Notes: generated from the sequence alone by a model not told the origin. A DNA stretch of 64,000 nt from Alectoria sarmentosa (GCA_009733775.1 WOGZ01000092.1:1-64000), one strand, 5' to 3'. Counted from the stretch's first letter, positions 37,201 through 48,235 are shown. Program-made: numbers and translations.

Positions 37201-37745
37201 AATTTTCCTAGCTGCTTCATCATTTCAACGAGTCCCTCTAGATCTAGCCTGAATTGTTAGCTCAAACTTCTAGGAACGATGTTTGCTGTTACAGCGAGCC
37301 CTTTTCGGTCGATGATGTGTACACAGTAGGACTACAGGGCTTATAGATCTAAGCAGCCCCCTCATCTCATTTTTAGCTTCCAACAAAGAAAAGGCATCTT
37401 TGCCATCATTCTTTTGACTTGGATTACAATATCATTCTTATCTCCTGCTCTCCTTTTGTTCTCACCAACAACGACATTGTTAGCGTCTTTCCTTGTGGGC
37501 AGGCAGAATAACGTTTTCGAAAGGAGCAGTCCGACTTCTTTGTCACCCACCGTCGAAGACAATGGCCTGCTTCGATGCCATTGTACATTGCCCAGTCACT
37601 TATAGCGCCTCGAACTGTACTCTTCTCTTCTGCTCGCAAACACCATTCACCAACATCACGTCAGTCAAACCGAATTTGTCAACAATCTAAGACGTACATA
37701 CCCACGACCATCCGACGATAGCAGTCCTCCCAAGCCGAAGTAAGT
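37201..37745. other. spacer with likely promoter
   Basis: 545 bp between two plus-strand genes. Pyrimidine-rich stretches precede the RING gene start, as is common in fungal promoters. Confidence 0.4.
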
Positions 37746-38537
37746 ATGAGTTCTTTCTCCGGGCTACCCAACGTTGGGTCTCTCATCCCCAGTATCGACA
37801 ACCAATTCATCAAGTTTGAGGAGATCCCAATAGGACGGAAAACCTGTGACGTCTGTGGGGACTTCTTCTCCATCACTGGGGATTTGAAGGACTGTCCAGT
37901 CGGACTCCCATGTCGCCATGTGCACTGCTTCGGCTGTACCTGGACATGGCTCCACCGAAACCATGCGTGTCCCGAGTGCGATATTGAATACACTGACATC
38001 CGCCCAATCTGTGTCGCTCTCGAGCGCGAAGCTTACCTTTGCCGCCACCAGGGATTCCCTCCTTCGGGCCAATCTCAGGTAGAGCCTCTGTTCTCCTCAA
38101 AAGACGTTGCTGATTTCATGTATGTAGAGGATAGCGAGGCCACAGCCGCAGGTCCCAGAGAGTCCGACGTTAGAGAGCTAAGCAATACACCAACGCTGGA
38201 ACTCGAGGCCGAGATAGCCCCGGAACAGTTGCGAACCAATTTAGGGAATCAACTCGATTGGCAAACGCTGTACGAGCAACAGCTTCGCAAGGAGAACAAT
38301 CGTCGCGAAGAGAGAAATCGAAGGGACCTAGCGAGACATCACAAAAAGCAGGCTGAAGAGACCAGCAGCCAGCGAGCAGAGAGGTTGGAGAGAAAGCGGG
38401 TATATCAGCGCAATTATCAAGCCAAAGAGACAGAAGAACAGCGAGCAAAGCGGCTGGAAACAGCAAGGAAAGGGAGGCTCGCACGTCGTGCTAAACAGAC
38501 AGAGGATGAACGTGAAAAGCGATTGGCAGAGGCGTGA
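37746..38537 (+). CDS. RING finger protein with C-terminal STPR-like 23-residue repeats
   Basis: Single-exon gene of 263 residues. A RING-HC-type finger is visible: Cys34, Cys37, Cys56, His58, Cys61, Cys64, Cys75, Cys78 (C-x2-C-x18-C-x-H-x2-C-x2-C-x10-C-x2-C), so ubiquitin-ligase activity is likely. Residues 186-263 contain a repeat with a period of exactly 23: units at 186-208, 209-231, 232-254 and a partial at 255-263. Each has QRAxRLExxR near its start and a basic middle, ending in E/Q-T-E. This matches the score-and-three peptide repeat (STPR) of the silkworm DNA-binding protein FMBP-1 in period and pattern. DNA binding is therefore a hypothesis. A plain charged coiled coil is the alternative. 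Confidence 0.8.
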   Translation: MSSFSGLPNVGSLIPSIDNQFIKFEEIPIGRKTCDVCGDFFSITGDLKDCPVGLPCRHVHCFGCTWTWLHRNHACPECDIEYTDIRPICVALEREAYLCRHQGFPPSGQSQVEPLFSSKDVADFMYVEDSEATAAGPRESDVRELSNTPTLELEAEIAPEQLRTNLGNQLDWQTLYEQQLRKENNRREERNRRDLARHHKKQAEETSSQRAERLERKRVYQRNYQAKETEEQRAKRLETARKGRLARRAKQTEDEREKRLAEA

Positions 38538-39208
38538 GAAGGAGCAAAGGGCGGTACCAAGCAGTTGAACAGAGACGCTGCCGATGATAGAAGAAGAGGA
38601 CAGATCGCTGAGGGTTATTGCATTTAAATTGAATTTCTTCTCTTTCTGCGGTTGCCAGGTTCTGCGCTGACATGGACACATTTCACATGATCGCAGTCTC
38701 AATGAATACGCAGTTACTCACCCTGCTCCAATGAGAGATTTTGGCATTTGACTGTGTTGCTGATATCTTTGTTCACTATGCCTTAAAGACTAGCGACGTA
38801 GCGGTAGATTTCCTTGCGCTCTGCCCCAGCCTTGAGCATTTGACGGCCATGAAGACATCAGATAAGATGTACGCAGGGCATGTCGCGTCCATAAAATTTG
38901 GTCCACCGAGAGCTTGGATAGCCGTCACCATCTTTGACCAAGGTGGTAGGTCTTCTGAAGGGTCGACTCAACTTTGACGAGGAAGAGACAGCGGCTGATA
39001 TCGTCGGGCGTGGATTACTTCTCGAAACACTAGAGAGACAAAAAAAAATTGCCTGCGATTCTGCACTCTGCTCCAAAGCCTTAGTCCGGATTGCAACCAT
39101 GTCCCGAAAAATGTTTCTGGCTCAATATTGAGTTCGTTGAGTCTGGCAAAGCCATTCAGAGCTTTCGACAAAATTTCCAGTATCGAACTAGACAGTTTCC
39201 TCGCGATC
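38538..39208. other. convergent intergenic region
   Basis: Lies between the 3' ends of the RING gene (plus) and the kinase gene (minus). It should hold both terminators. No gene seen. Confidence 0.5.
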
Positions 39209-40920
39209 CTAAAAAGGCCACCCTTTCTCAGCACAATCTCGATCCTCGTCATCTTCCCCCTTTCCCAGCCACGTCTTTCTCAATACTTGGTCTTTCTCCA
39301 CAGCATCCCGGAAGACTTCATTCCTGACCCACCCATCTTGGCTCACATGAAAAAGTTCGCTGCGCCAGTGCTCTACGAGTGTGTTCATTTTGATCCAGTC
39401 GTCTTCAATATCGAAAAATTCTTCCTTTTCTGTGTCGCTAAATTGGATTGGGCAGTCACCCATATCAAGGGCGAGGTGGTCCCAGTGTTCGATAGCCCGG
39501 ACAAGCAAGCCTTTGAGAGTCATGTAATTACCATTCCAAGGTCGTCCAGCTCGATCGACCAGCTCTTGGCGAAGATAGAGCATAGGCAAGCGAAGCATAG
39601 CTAGATGATCGGGATTATAATTTCCGGTGAAAATAATGTACAGCCAGAAGAGCATCCTTCTGCGATAGAGTTCATCGGCGAGAGATTTTTCATTCGGGGG
39701 AAGAGACGAATAATTGGTGGGAAGAGAGGGTTTTTCGAGGTCTGTTGGAGGTTGCGGATCGGGGTTCTTGAACATTGGAGGCGCACCGGCTGTTAGACAG
39801 AATGGTAGAACTGTAGTGTGCTGCCAGTCTATGAAACAGGAAATCTCGCAGGAATCTGAGATGAATATGTTTGCGGGGTTGAGATCTGCGTTCTTGTCAG
39901 CGAAGCGCATGAGAAGGGACCAAGACTCAGAGAAAGATACCCGGGTGACGCAACATAGGGCGGTTGGAAATGTCGTCGTGACTTGCCGACAAAAGGTGAG
40001 GAGATAGAGACCTATACTTTTCCAGCAGATCTACGTAAATACTTGGCGATATCTGACCCTTCAACAATGTGTTATGGGGGAACTCAAGAGCTTGAGGCTG
40101 GCCAAAGTTGCTAATCATCGTGAGCTCTCTTTCAACAATTGAGCTAGTATAGTCACTTGACTTTGCCCCTAGTAAGCCATTAGCATTAGTGAGGTGGAAG
40201 AGAGCGCCGTTGGAATCACTAACAAGGTCCTCGATGGATATCAAGCTGACTACGCCGTCCAAGCCAAAACATATAGTCCGCTGCGGGCCCAATACAAAAC
40301 CGATCCGTATCGTCTTTTCGCTCCGAAGCGTTGAGATCTGATTGGAGTTTTGATGGCAATGATTCCTTGTAATAAATGCTGCCGTGAGCATCGAAGCGAA
40401 GATCAAGAAGCATTCTCTCGAATTTTATATAACTTTCCATGAGACGGGCCCTTTCCTTCTGCGTGAGTTGGAACCAGTGATCTTCTAGCGGTTTCCCCGG
40501 CGCCTTCTGCATGATGATGTATTCTACACCGACAGGATTCATACTATCTGAAGACCAGGCATAGACTTGTGGAACTGGCAGTCCTTTGCTGCGTAAGAAA
40601 TCCATTGTCGCAACTTCACTCGCTGTTGCTAGGCTCTTTGGGACAGAGATGCTGTAAGGTATCTTTGCAATGATTTCAAACCCGTCTTCGAATGTTAAAA
40701 GGAAGACTCTGTTGAAGCCTCCTTCCGCAAGCTTTCTGAAATTGGCGACTGCACCTCTTTCCAATGAGCTCGAAGCGATATCTTTCAATGCCTGTACATT
40801 GAACTTTATGGACCGCTCGGATAGCCTGCATTTTTCGTTGTAAAGGTACCGCCCGGAGCTGTAATTGAACAAATCTGGATCCTCATGAAAGCGCGGAGAT
40901 TCTGAGTCATGTTCCGCCAT
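39209..40920 (-). CDS. AIM9-like aminoglycoside-phosphotransferase-fold kinase
   Basis: Three exons: 40920-40224, 40168-39941 and 39885-39209, giving 533 residues. The family start region (DLFNYSSGRYLYNEKCRLSER) is present, then the ATP-binding Lys in EIIAKIPY, then EYIIMQKAPGKPLEDHW in the hinge. The catalytic loop His307-Pro-Asp309-Leu-Asn-Pro-Ala-Asn314 is formed across the second intron, and Asp328 in FIDWQ is the metal ligand. All key residues are intact. Yeast Aim9 is a mitochondrial protein of unknown substrate, and filamentous fungi have many relatives. No clear mitochondrial presequence is seen here. The start Met is followed by AEHDSESPRF. A transposon-like element sits immediately upstream, so the native promoter has been displaced. 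Confidence 0.88.
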
Positions 40921-40947
40921 CTGGCTTTGGCTTTTGAACAAAGCATA

Positions 40948-40955
40948 GGATGTGG
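40948..40955. other. target-site duplication, left copy
   Basis: GGATGTGG, repeated exactly at 41874-41881 on the far side of the inverted-repeat element. Because the left end can also be read as GTGGGGCAAATT, pairing with the right end GTTGGGCGAATT, the true duplication might be only GGAT. Confidence 0.65.
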
Positions 40956-41098
40956 GGCAAATTACTACTTCATACCCCAAACCATGCGTTTATTACATTT
41001 TCATACCCCAAACTACTGAATCATACCCCATCACCAAAAAAAGGGGTATGATTCGGTAATTCGTCATAAGTAGGGGTATGATTCGGTAATTTGCCATT
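40956..41098 (+). repeat. left terminal inverted repeat
   Basis: Pairs with 41727-41869 in reverse orientation. Mismatches are seen at CAAATTAC/CGAATTAC and in the innermost 20 bases. Confidence 0.85.
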
Positions 41099-41726
41099 GC
41101 AGTGTAGATTTTGGTGAAGATTGTAAAGTAGAATATGCCAGGCATGGGTACGGTCGCATGGGTATGATAGCCATGGCCAGGCATGAGAACGGTCGCATGA
41201 GTATGGTAACCATGGCCAGGCATGGGTGTGGTAGCCATGAGTGCGGTAGTCATGGGTGTGGTAGCCATGGGTGTGATCGCATGCGGCCTCCCAGAATGGC
41301 TACCACACCCATGCCTGTCCCTGGGGCTCCGAGCCACTGAGGGTTCCGGGGTACTGAGGGCTCATTTAATCATCATCTTATGGGGGCTTGAAGCCCAAAA
41401 AGCTTGTTTTAGATAGCGTAATAATCCATTCCGGGGGTGCGAGCCCCAGACGGGAATTCACCTGGCTGGGTCTCAGATGCTTATGAAGCCCTTCGGAATG
41501 TCCAATATGACTTAATTAAAACAATCAATCAACCCATGCCTGATCATGGTTATCATACTCGTGCGACCACATTCATGGTTACCACATTCATGGTTATTAT
41601 ATTCATGGTTATTATATTCATGCCTGGCCATGGCTAATAGCATACTCATGCGATCACACCCATGGCTATCACACCCATGACTACCACACCCATGTCTAGC
41701 ATACTCTACTCTACACTCTACACCAA

Positions 41727-41873
41727 AATGGCAAACTACTGAATCATACCCCTACTTATGACGAATTACCGAATCATACCCCTTTTTTTGGTGATGGGGT
41801 ATGATTCAGTAGTTTGGGGTATGAAAATGTAATAAACGCATGGTTTGGGGTATGAAGTAGTAATTCGCCCAAC
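41727..41873 (-). repeat. right terminal inverted repeat
   Basis: Reverse complement of the left arm, with four extra bases (CAAC) before the right duplication copy at 41874-41881. Confidence 0.85.
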
Positions 41874-42306
41874 GGATGTGGGAATATAGGATCTATTGGC
41901 GCGTGCCGGGTCCAAAGGCGGGTTGTTTATTACTGACAAAGTAGGAGAGAGACCTCGTCGGAACGGTGTACTTGATATTATAGAGTGCAAAATTCGAACC
42001 ATACTGTATGCAATAGTAAAGTCTCGTGATGAGCTTACTCTGGTCGCCTGGCGATTGAAACTTGGCGATCGAGACGGACGACGGCAGTACATTGTTCCGA
42101 CCTTAGTTTATACTAACTCCGAGGGAGGTAGTCCGCAGTCTTGGCATGCAATCCACCAATCAAAGCAAGCCTATAGCCTCTCTCGAGCCCCAACCTACCT
42201 GTCCAAGCATATTGTGCATGACACATCATTCCACGCTCTATCTATCCTGTCTTTCTCAAGACCCTTAGAGCTCCTTGACTCACTCGAGGGGCAAGAACCC
42301 TTGGAC

Positions 42307-43317
42307 ATGGAATTGCCTGACGAACTCACTCTTCAGATGCTTGAATAGGTACCTAGAAAAGCTGAGCTCAAGACTGCCAGATTCGTGTGCAAGATATGGT
42401 CCCATCACGCTTCAGAACTCCTGTTCGAAAAGCTCTACATCAGCCCCCGAGAAGAGAATATCAGGTCTTCAAGCTGGTTACGCAACCTCTCCGGCTACGC
42501 CTCTGTGTCAAGAAACTCGAGTATGGTGTCACTTTTCTCTTGCCAAACCTCTCGAAGAGGAAGTACTTTTGCATGCTAGTCGATAGTACTTCAATCTAGG
42601 GACCGCTCGACGCCACTCTGATCACTCAAGACGAGTTCCGGACTATTGACAGCGTACGCCAGAGGTATCGTTCTGACCCACAAATTGACGATTATCTCAA
42701 GATGCTTAGTTGATCCCAGTGTCAATCGGAAGCTTACTTGGCATACGAACAATGCAAGCATTATAATTTCGTTGTCGAAGGCCGTCGCAAATGGCAGGAG
42801 TGTGCTGTTCATCAGCAGAGACTCATGAATTGTGGAGACTTCATTCGGATACTGGTCTATGGGCCGCCTAATCTCGATCGCCTCAATTCTATCCATACAT
42901 ACCGGGGATAGGATATCTCACCTTCACGCTTAACGGATCCCCCCCAAGCACACTTCTACAATTCTCCCTCACGCCGTACCTAGGATATGTTCCGCGCACA
43001 ACATAGGCTCAGATGGATCTAACGAAATCTGGGTTCTCACTACTGCGCTAGCCTTTGCTCAAAGGCGCATACAACAACTCAGATTTTGCTCACTGCCTCC
43101 TGGATTGTTCGATGACGTGGACCACTTGACCCAGAATTCTGTAGACTGCAGTATAGATGTATACTCCAGACTCGAATATCTGGGCTTTGGGATCTCGCAA
43201 GATTTAGGAACTGTCAAAGTTCGTTCGAAGCTCAGCGAGTTATCGGGATTGAAAAGTCTTCTTAGATCAATGACCGGCTTAAAGACCCTGTATCTCTCGC
43301 TTTCTTCTAACTTGTGA
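42307..43317 (+). pseudogene. F-box protein remnant
   Basis: The reading MELPDELTLQMLE, then after a TAG stop (42346-42348) VPRKAELKTARFVCKIW and ASELLFEKLYISPREENI, is the F-box start of a large fungal family. The frame then shifts near 42460 (VFKLVTQ..., LCVKKLEY). Further homologous-looking pieces follow (DEFRTIDSVRQRYRSDPQ; YEQCKHYNFVVEGRRKWQE) with in-frame stops at 42711-42713 and 42909-42911. A last leucine-patterned piece (SMTGLKTLYLSLSS) ends near 43317. Several stops plus at least one frameshift mean it cannot encode a full protein. It lies 0.4 kb from the inverted-repeat element. Confidence 0.7.
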
Positions 43318-44405
43318 ATTCTTGACAATCCTTTCGCCCTCGAGCGAATTCTTCCGGAGCCCAGTGGACGAAATTGACTAGGTTCAGCTTATTCAACATT
43401 GCTACCCCTGCTAGATTTTTTCTCTACCTCTTAACAGTAGAAGTGCCAAAATTGCGAGACCTTATTTTTACGAGATCGAGCTCGTCGTAGGCAGGTGAGA
43501 AGGTGTGATTGAGTGCATGGAAATATCGATACATCTTCTGAAAGCCTCTTTCGGACGCTACGGACCTCATGATTTCGTTGAAGACGACAGCCAGATAATA
43601 AATTAGGAGATGGATGTTGAAGCATATCTCTTGTACGGTGGTCGGCATCCAAGTCTGCTCCGAGGCGGGCCAGACTCGGCCTCAGAAAAGCATTTGTCGC
43701 ACCCTTGGCTTTGGCAAAGTCTTCGCCCGAAGTTATCTATCTCGTTCATAGTCATGGGTACACACTCAAAGAGACTGGCATTGTACGGTCAAAATCATTT
43801 TCAGCAGAGCGACTGATGGATACAGACATCTGTCTCGAATACTGATAGGGCCAATATACAAGCGATTTGTACCGAGGCAATTACCACTTTAGTGAGCAAC
43901 GAGCCTACTTAAAGGGGCCATGCCAGCTTCAGCTTCAGCATATTCGCATTTCCAAGCTTCAGTGGATTTTGTGCTAATCAACTTCTCTGGCGGCGAACCC
44001 TGCAGCAAGCAGCCCTACTACCTTCAACGAATCTGTACTGCTACCGCTGTCATTTCCCCTGGTAGGAAACCTGCTAGGAGAGAGCACATCACCTTTGGCA
44101 TGTTGACTATTCTAGGCTGGAGGTCCAAAGATTAGATGATTGTGGAAAACCAGACAATCAGAGAGTAGGTTTGCTACATGGAACTGTCGCTTGACTCACA
44201 AGCTCAAGATTTGCTAGTGATGATGTTTCTGGTGATTCACTGACACTCTAGATCAAGTGACATGGCCATTGAGGCAATAAGAACAAACTTGACCAGCTCC
44301 ACACAGCATGACACACAACTATATCTTCTTCCTTTCCTAATACATGTTACATATACAAAAATAAATATATGTCAGGGGATGAATAGGCGGAAAGTCGGGC
44401 AGGTA
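43318..44405. other. intergenic, no gene seen
   Basis: Open frames here (for example minus 43424-43648) are unrecognised. More decayed sequence from the F-box remnant could extend into this part. Confidence 0.4.
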
Positions 44406-44615
44406 TGTGATGTAAGTGTGCTTTCCTTCACCGCTGCGTTTGGCTTTATTGTAAAGCTTAACTTTACTATCCTCTCGGCTTTGTTGCAGTGCTTGAATTC
44501 ACTGCCCGTTCGGCTTTATTTTAGTGCTTAGATTCACTAACCGTTCGGCTTCATTTCAGTACCTGACTTCATTATCCGTTCGGCTTCATCTCAAGTGGCA
44601 ATTCACACCCGGTAT
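44406..44615 (+). repeat. 35-bp imperfect tandem repeat, about 5-6 units
   Basis: Units start at 44441, 44476, 44511, 44546 and 44581, each opening with (C/T)GGCTTYRTT and most containing a GCTTN(4-5)TTCACT-like core and ending CCGTT. A partial unit precedes 44441. The array lies about 0.8-1.0 kb upstream of the AlkB-like gene start, so it may belong to its promoter or 5' leader. Confidence 0.8.
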
Positions 44616-45443
44616 GACTTCACTGTGGAGTTCGACTTCATCCCCCGTCTGAAGTCACGGCAGCGTTCAGCATCACTTCCAACCTTTGCTTCACGGCAAG
44701 CTCAAGCTGTTCAGAATGAAGCTCTCCAGCGCGCAGCATTCACATTCCCGTCTCATTCACCACCGACATCCTCTCATATAAATATCCCCTCCCTCCCAGC
44801 ACCTCTTTCTCCTCTACGACTTCCCAACTCCAGCTTCGATACCAGCAATCGAGCGTCGACTTCGAGAAGCACATCTGAAGTCGCTCCTCCTTCCAGCACC
44901 TCCTTCTCCACTACAATCTCCCAAGTCAATCTTCGATATCTGCCATCGACCATCAATCTCAAAGAACACGTCTACCTTTAGCATCTCGGTCCATCTACAT
45001 CATCGGTTACTAATCTTCGACCATCTCCGCTGGTCAGCACATCTACCAAGTCCACCTGAGAAATTTCTAATCCTCCAGTCTTCCAGCTCCATCCAAAACA
45101 GGCCCCGAAGAAATCGGTCTGATAAATTCTGTCCGATCCGTTTCCGAGCAGACATCAAAGCGTAAGTCGGGCTGTCTTCCTCGTCTGCCTTTCTTCATCT
45201 TCTATCCTTTACAGATCTGCTACAGCTTGCGATTCCCGCGGTTGCCAAGGCCACTACTTCCGTGAAGAGTGGGTTTGAGCGTTTTGCAGATACTACCCCG
45301 CATAACTATCACTTCCCGTTTCTCTTTTTGATCCCACGTCTTACCACACTTGACATTCCACTCCAATCGTTAGGATACCACGTGTCATGTGTATGATCAT
45401 CCATGGATGTGACAGCTAACAGTGCTCCCATTCAGGAGATACC

Positions 45444-48235
45444 ATGTTGAAAAATCTGGCCAAAGCACCTGGACTGCCAGCCGGCTCAGCGATGAAGGCA
45501 ACTGAGGACAGTCAGGTTCACCAAGTGGATTCAGCTCCAACGCAAAGACAAGGGAATCGCATTCGGAAACAGACTGTGCGTTACGGACACGAGACAAGCG
45601 CCAACAATGGGGATGATCAAGACCTCAGAGATGATCATGACGCGACCTCTGTGCCGGATGGGCCTATGACTACTCAGCAAAGGCGCCGAGTATTCATCTG
45701 CAACTTCGTCGACGCGTCGAGTAAGAAAAAGCTGCGAGCTATGTTGAAGCGACCCGCGAAGCAGTTTGACATTTCTCCTGGATTCAGTAACGGCAACTTC
45801 AAGAAGCGGAAGTCTCCCTCGAGCAATGCTTTAGAACACGATGAGCCTGAGTCTGAACCAGCCACGCAAATTGCCGACAAGCCGTCGAAGAGACAGCGAA
45901 GACAGCCCGCCAAAGAGAGAGCTGAAAACAGAGCAACAGCAGCGAATGTCCAGGATTCCTTGCCTGAACCACGGGGACAGCCTGAAGTGTGGGCGGATGT
46001 GAGTAATTCTCCCAGAAACGCCGCGGGTCCAGAGCTTACTTTACTTTAGGACCGTCAAAGTCTGTGCGAATCGCTACCATACTTTCAGGCTTTTCGGTCT
46101 GGCGCCTACACCTCCAAGGGGTGGGGCTATGGCTGGCTGCTCGATAACGATAATGATGTGCGAGGGCAAATGAGCGACGAAGTGTTCATCTCCAGATTGT
46201 AAGAACAGACTTCAGCAGCTGTGGTCCCGATGCTGACTGCAATGGCAGTGGCGGTGGCTATGTTTTCAATGAAAAAACCGGGAAGATGGAGCGAGAGAAA
46301 GACCAGACTCTTTCTTCCACCACCGTCCAGGTTTTCATGAATAACATGAGAGAGCCAATGCCCGTCAATATAATCATCGGTCAGTTCAACCTCTCCATGG
46401 CGCAAATTGAAGTAAAATAAAGCTGACAATCGTACAGGCGCCAAGAATCCGCATTGCCCCTCAAAGATGCCACACCGGTACAACGTCGCGGGCTCTTCCA
46501 TGGTAACTTGCATCTGGTCTGAAAATATCGACGGCATGAACGTCAGCAGGATACGTCTGCAGAAGATCTATCTGCAGGAGCCAAGCTGGTATGCCGCGCA
46601 AGACTCACCATTGCCCCCAGCAGAGCATGACTACGTCACGAAGGCGGCTTCCAAGACTTGCGCTTCTTGCGACCACTCATGGCCCCAGGTCTACCGTGCC
46701 GGATGGATGTGCTTGAACGACGACTGCGAGGAGCATTTTTCGATCGACGGCGAAATCTGCACCGATCTGACCTACAATCCGGTCTGGGAGAACGAGCGTA
46801 CCGAGTGGCCTAGCCAAGTCGTCCCGCCTTTCCCTCTCAAGCCGGCGCCACTACTTTCCGACTCGAACGTGCCGAGTCTCGAGGAGGAGACATCGCTCGC
46901 GTGCTGGAAAGGCATGGTGTGTCCGAAGTGCGGCAGATGCAATTCGCGAACCAAGTGGGATGAGTGGAAGTGTTTCAATGAGGCTTGCGACTTCGAGTGC
47001 GCAGTCAAGCACACGGTCTTCCCTCCCACATCTTTGGTCGAAAAGCATGGCTTTGAGTTTGAAGGCCAGGCCATATCGTGGGACACATTCGCCGCTCCAG
47101 TCACCAAACGGGAGACAGAATGGCCAGGATGGTGGCGTCAGTCCACCTACGACATTCCAGGCGGGAATGTCATCTCTCATTTTCACACCAACGCTCCCAT
47201 CAACCGGCAGCCTGGGGGCGCGAATGATATTCTCGAGGCCTTGCAGGGGTCGAAGTTGGGGCTAGAGAGATTCACTATGGGGAATGCGTCCGGTATGCCC
47301 AGCAAAATATCCGTTCTATGAAAGAGACACTGACATCAAAGCAGCAGAAGGTCTTTCTCTCGTCAGACACTTTGCCATCAACTATGTAAGCATTATTCAC
47401 AAGTCAAGCCATAACCGCACTGACCGAGCACACAGGGCATGCCATACAAATACGTCGTCTCCGTCAATTCCAAAGGCTTTAACGAAGCCCCCCTCACAAT
47501 TATGAACGTTGTCAACCGCCTGACCTGGGCCGGTAAGAAGGTCGTTCAAGATGGCACCTACCAGCAATTCAACGAACTGCTCTGTCTCGGCTACTTCGAA
47601 AAGCAGTCCATCGGCGTGAGTCCCATCACATCACAAACCCCCCCACCCTCTCTCTTTATTTTAACAAAACCATCTCTAACAAACAATTGACAAACCAGTA
47701 CCACGATGACGGCGAAAAAGATCTCGGCCCGACCATCGCCTCCATCTCCATCGGCGGCGAAGCCACCATGACCCTCCGCATGAAAGCCAAATATCACTTC
47801 TGTCTCAAAAACCTCACGCCAGAAACCTACGATCCCCTCGCCCCCGCCTCGCCCGGCACACACCTCTATGCCGAGCGCGTCAAGCTCACCAAGCTATTCC
47901 AGCAAACCCAAACCCAGACCCAAACCCAACCCCCCTCAATAGCAGCCTACCACACCGCCCACACCGCCCTCTTCACCCAACTGGCCAAAGACGCGAACAA
48001 AAAAACCGCCCCCACCATTCTAACAATGCAGCTCAAACACGGCGACGTGGTCGTGATGCACGGATCCACATTGCAAACGCTATATGAGCACTCCGTGGTG
48101 CCCAAGGGGAAACTGCGCTACGGGCTTACGTGCCGGTATGTGAAGCCGGAGAATATCCCTGAAGCGGAGCGGTGGAAGGGCAGGTTTGCGATGGGGTCGA
48201 AGAAGGGGGATGTGTATGATGGAAGCGTGAGATGA
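45444..48235 (+). CDS. AlkB-like 2-oxoglutarate dioxygenase with two zinc ribbons
   Basis: Seven exons: 45444-45998, 46050-46198, 46249-46379, 46438-47292, 47345-47385, 47436-47615 and 47699-48235, giving 815 residues. Residues 1-185 are basic and disordered with nuclear-type signals (KPSKRQRRQPAKERA). Two similar Cys4 ribbons follow (CASC...CLNDDC near 353 and CPKC...CFNEAC near 437). The C-terminal AlkB domain has His639 and Asp641 in YHDDGE, His768 in YEHSVV and the RxxxTxR signature at Arg777-Arg783. These bind Fe(II) and 2-oxoglutarate, and AlkB enzymes remove alkyl groups from nucleic-acid bases. A QT-repeat loop interrupts the domain near 706. The true start may lie further 5', because an intron-like end occurs just before 45444. 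Substrate is not known. Confidence 0.85.

Larger units (their letters stand above)
40956..41873. mobile_element. 918-bp non-autonomous element with about 145-bp terminal inverted repeats
   Basis: Left arm 40956-41098 and right arm 41727-41869 (four more bases to 41873) are reverse complements with only a few mismatches. Each arm itself contains short inverted copies of CATACCCC / GGGGTATG, so it can form nested hairpins. The interior is made of degenerate repeats around ATGGGTGTGGTAGCCATGG and has no transposase; frames found in it are repetitive. The 8-bp flanking duplication would fit an hAT-type element, but family assignment is inference. The high arm identity suggests recent insertion, and the lack of RIP signs suggests it landed after the last RIP cycle or is too short for it. 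Confidence 0.85.

Noticed and set aside
40993..41637. Frames encoding PGHGYHTHATV-type and MVTTFMVIIF-type repeats
   Set aside because: They are translations of the minisatellite interior of the mobile element, not a gene.
40956..41873. CRISPR array
   Set aside because: Repeats are palindromic and degenerate with no constant spacers, and the organism is a eukaryote.
44595..44981. 128-codon Ser/Pro-rich plus-strand frame before the AlkB-like gene
   Set aside because: It begins inside the 35-bp array and has promoter-like pyrimidine-rich composition. It could be a 5' exon, but I found no convincing junction to 45444.
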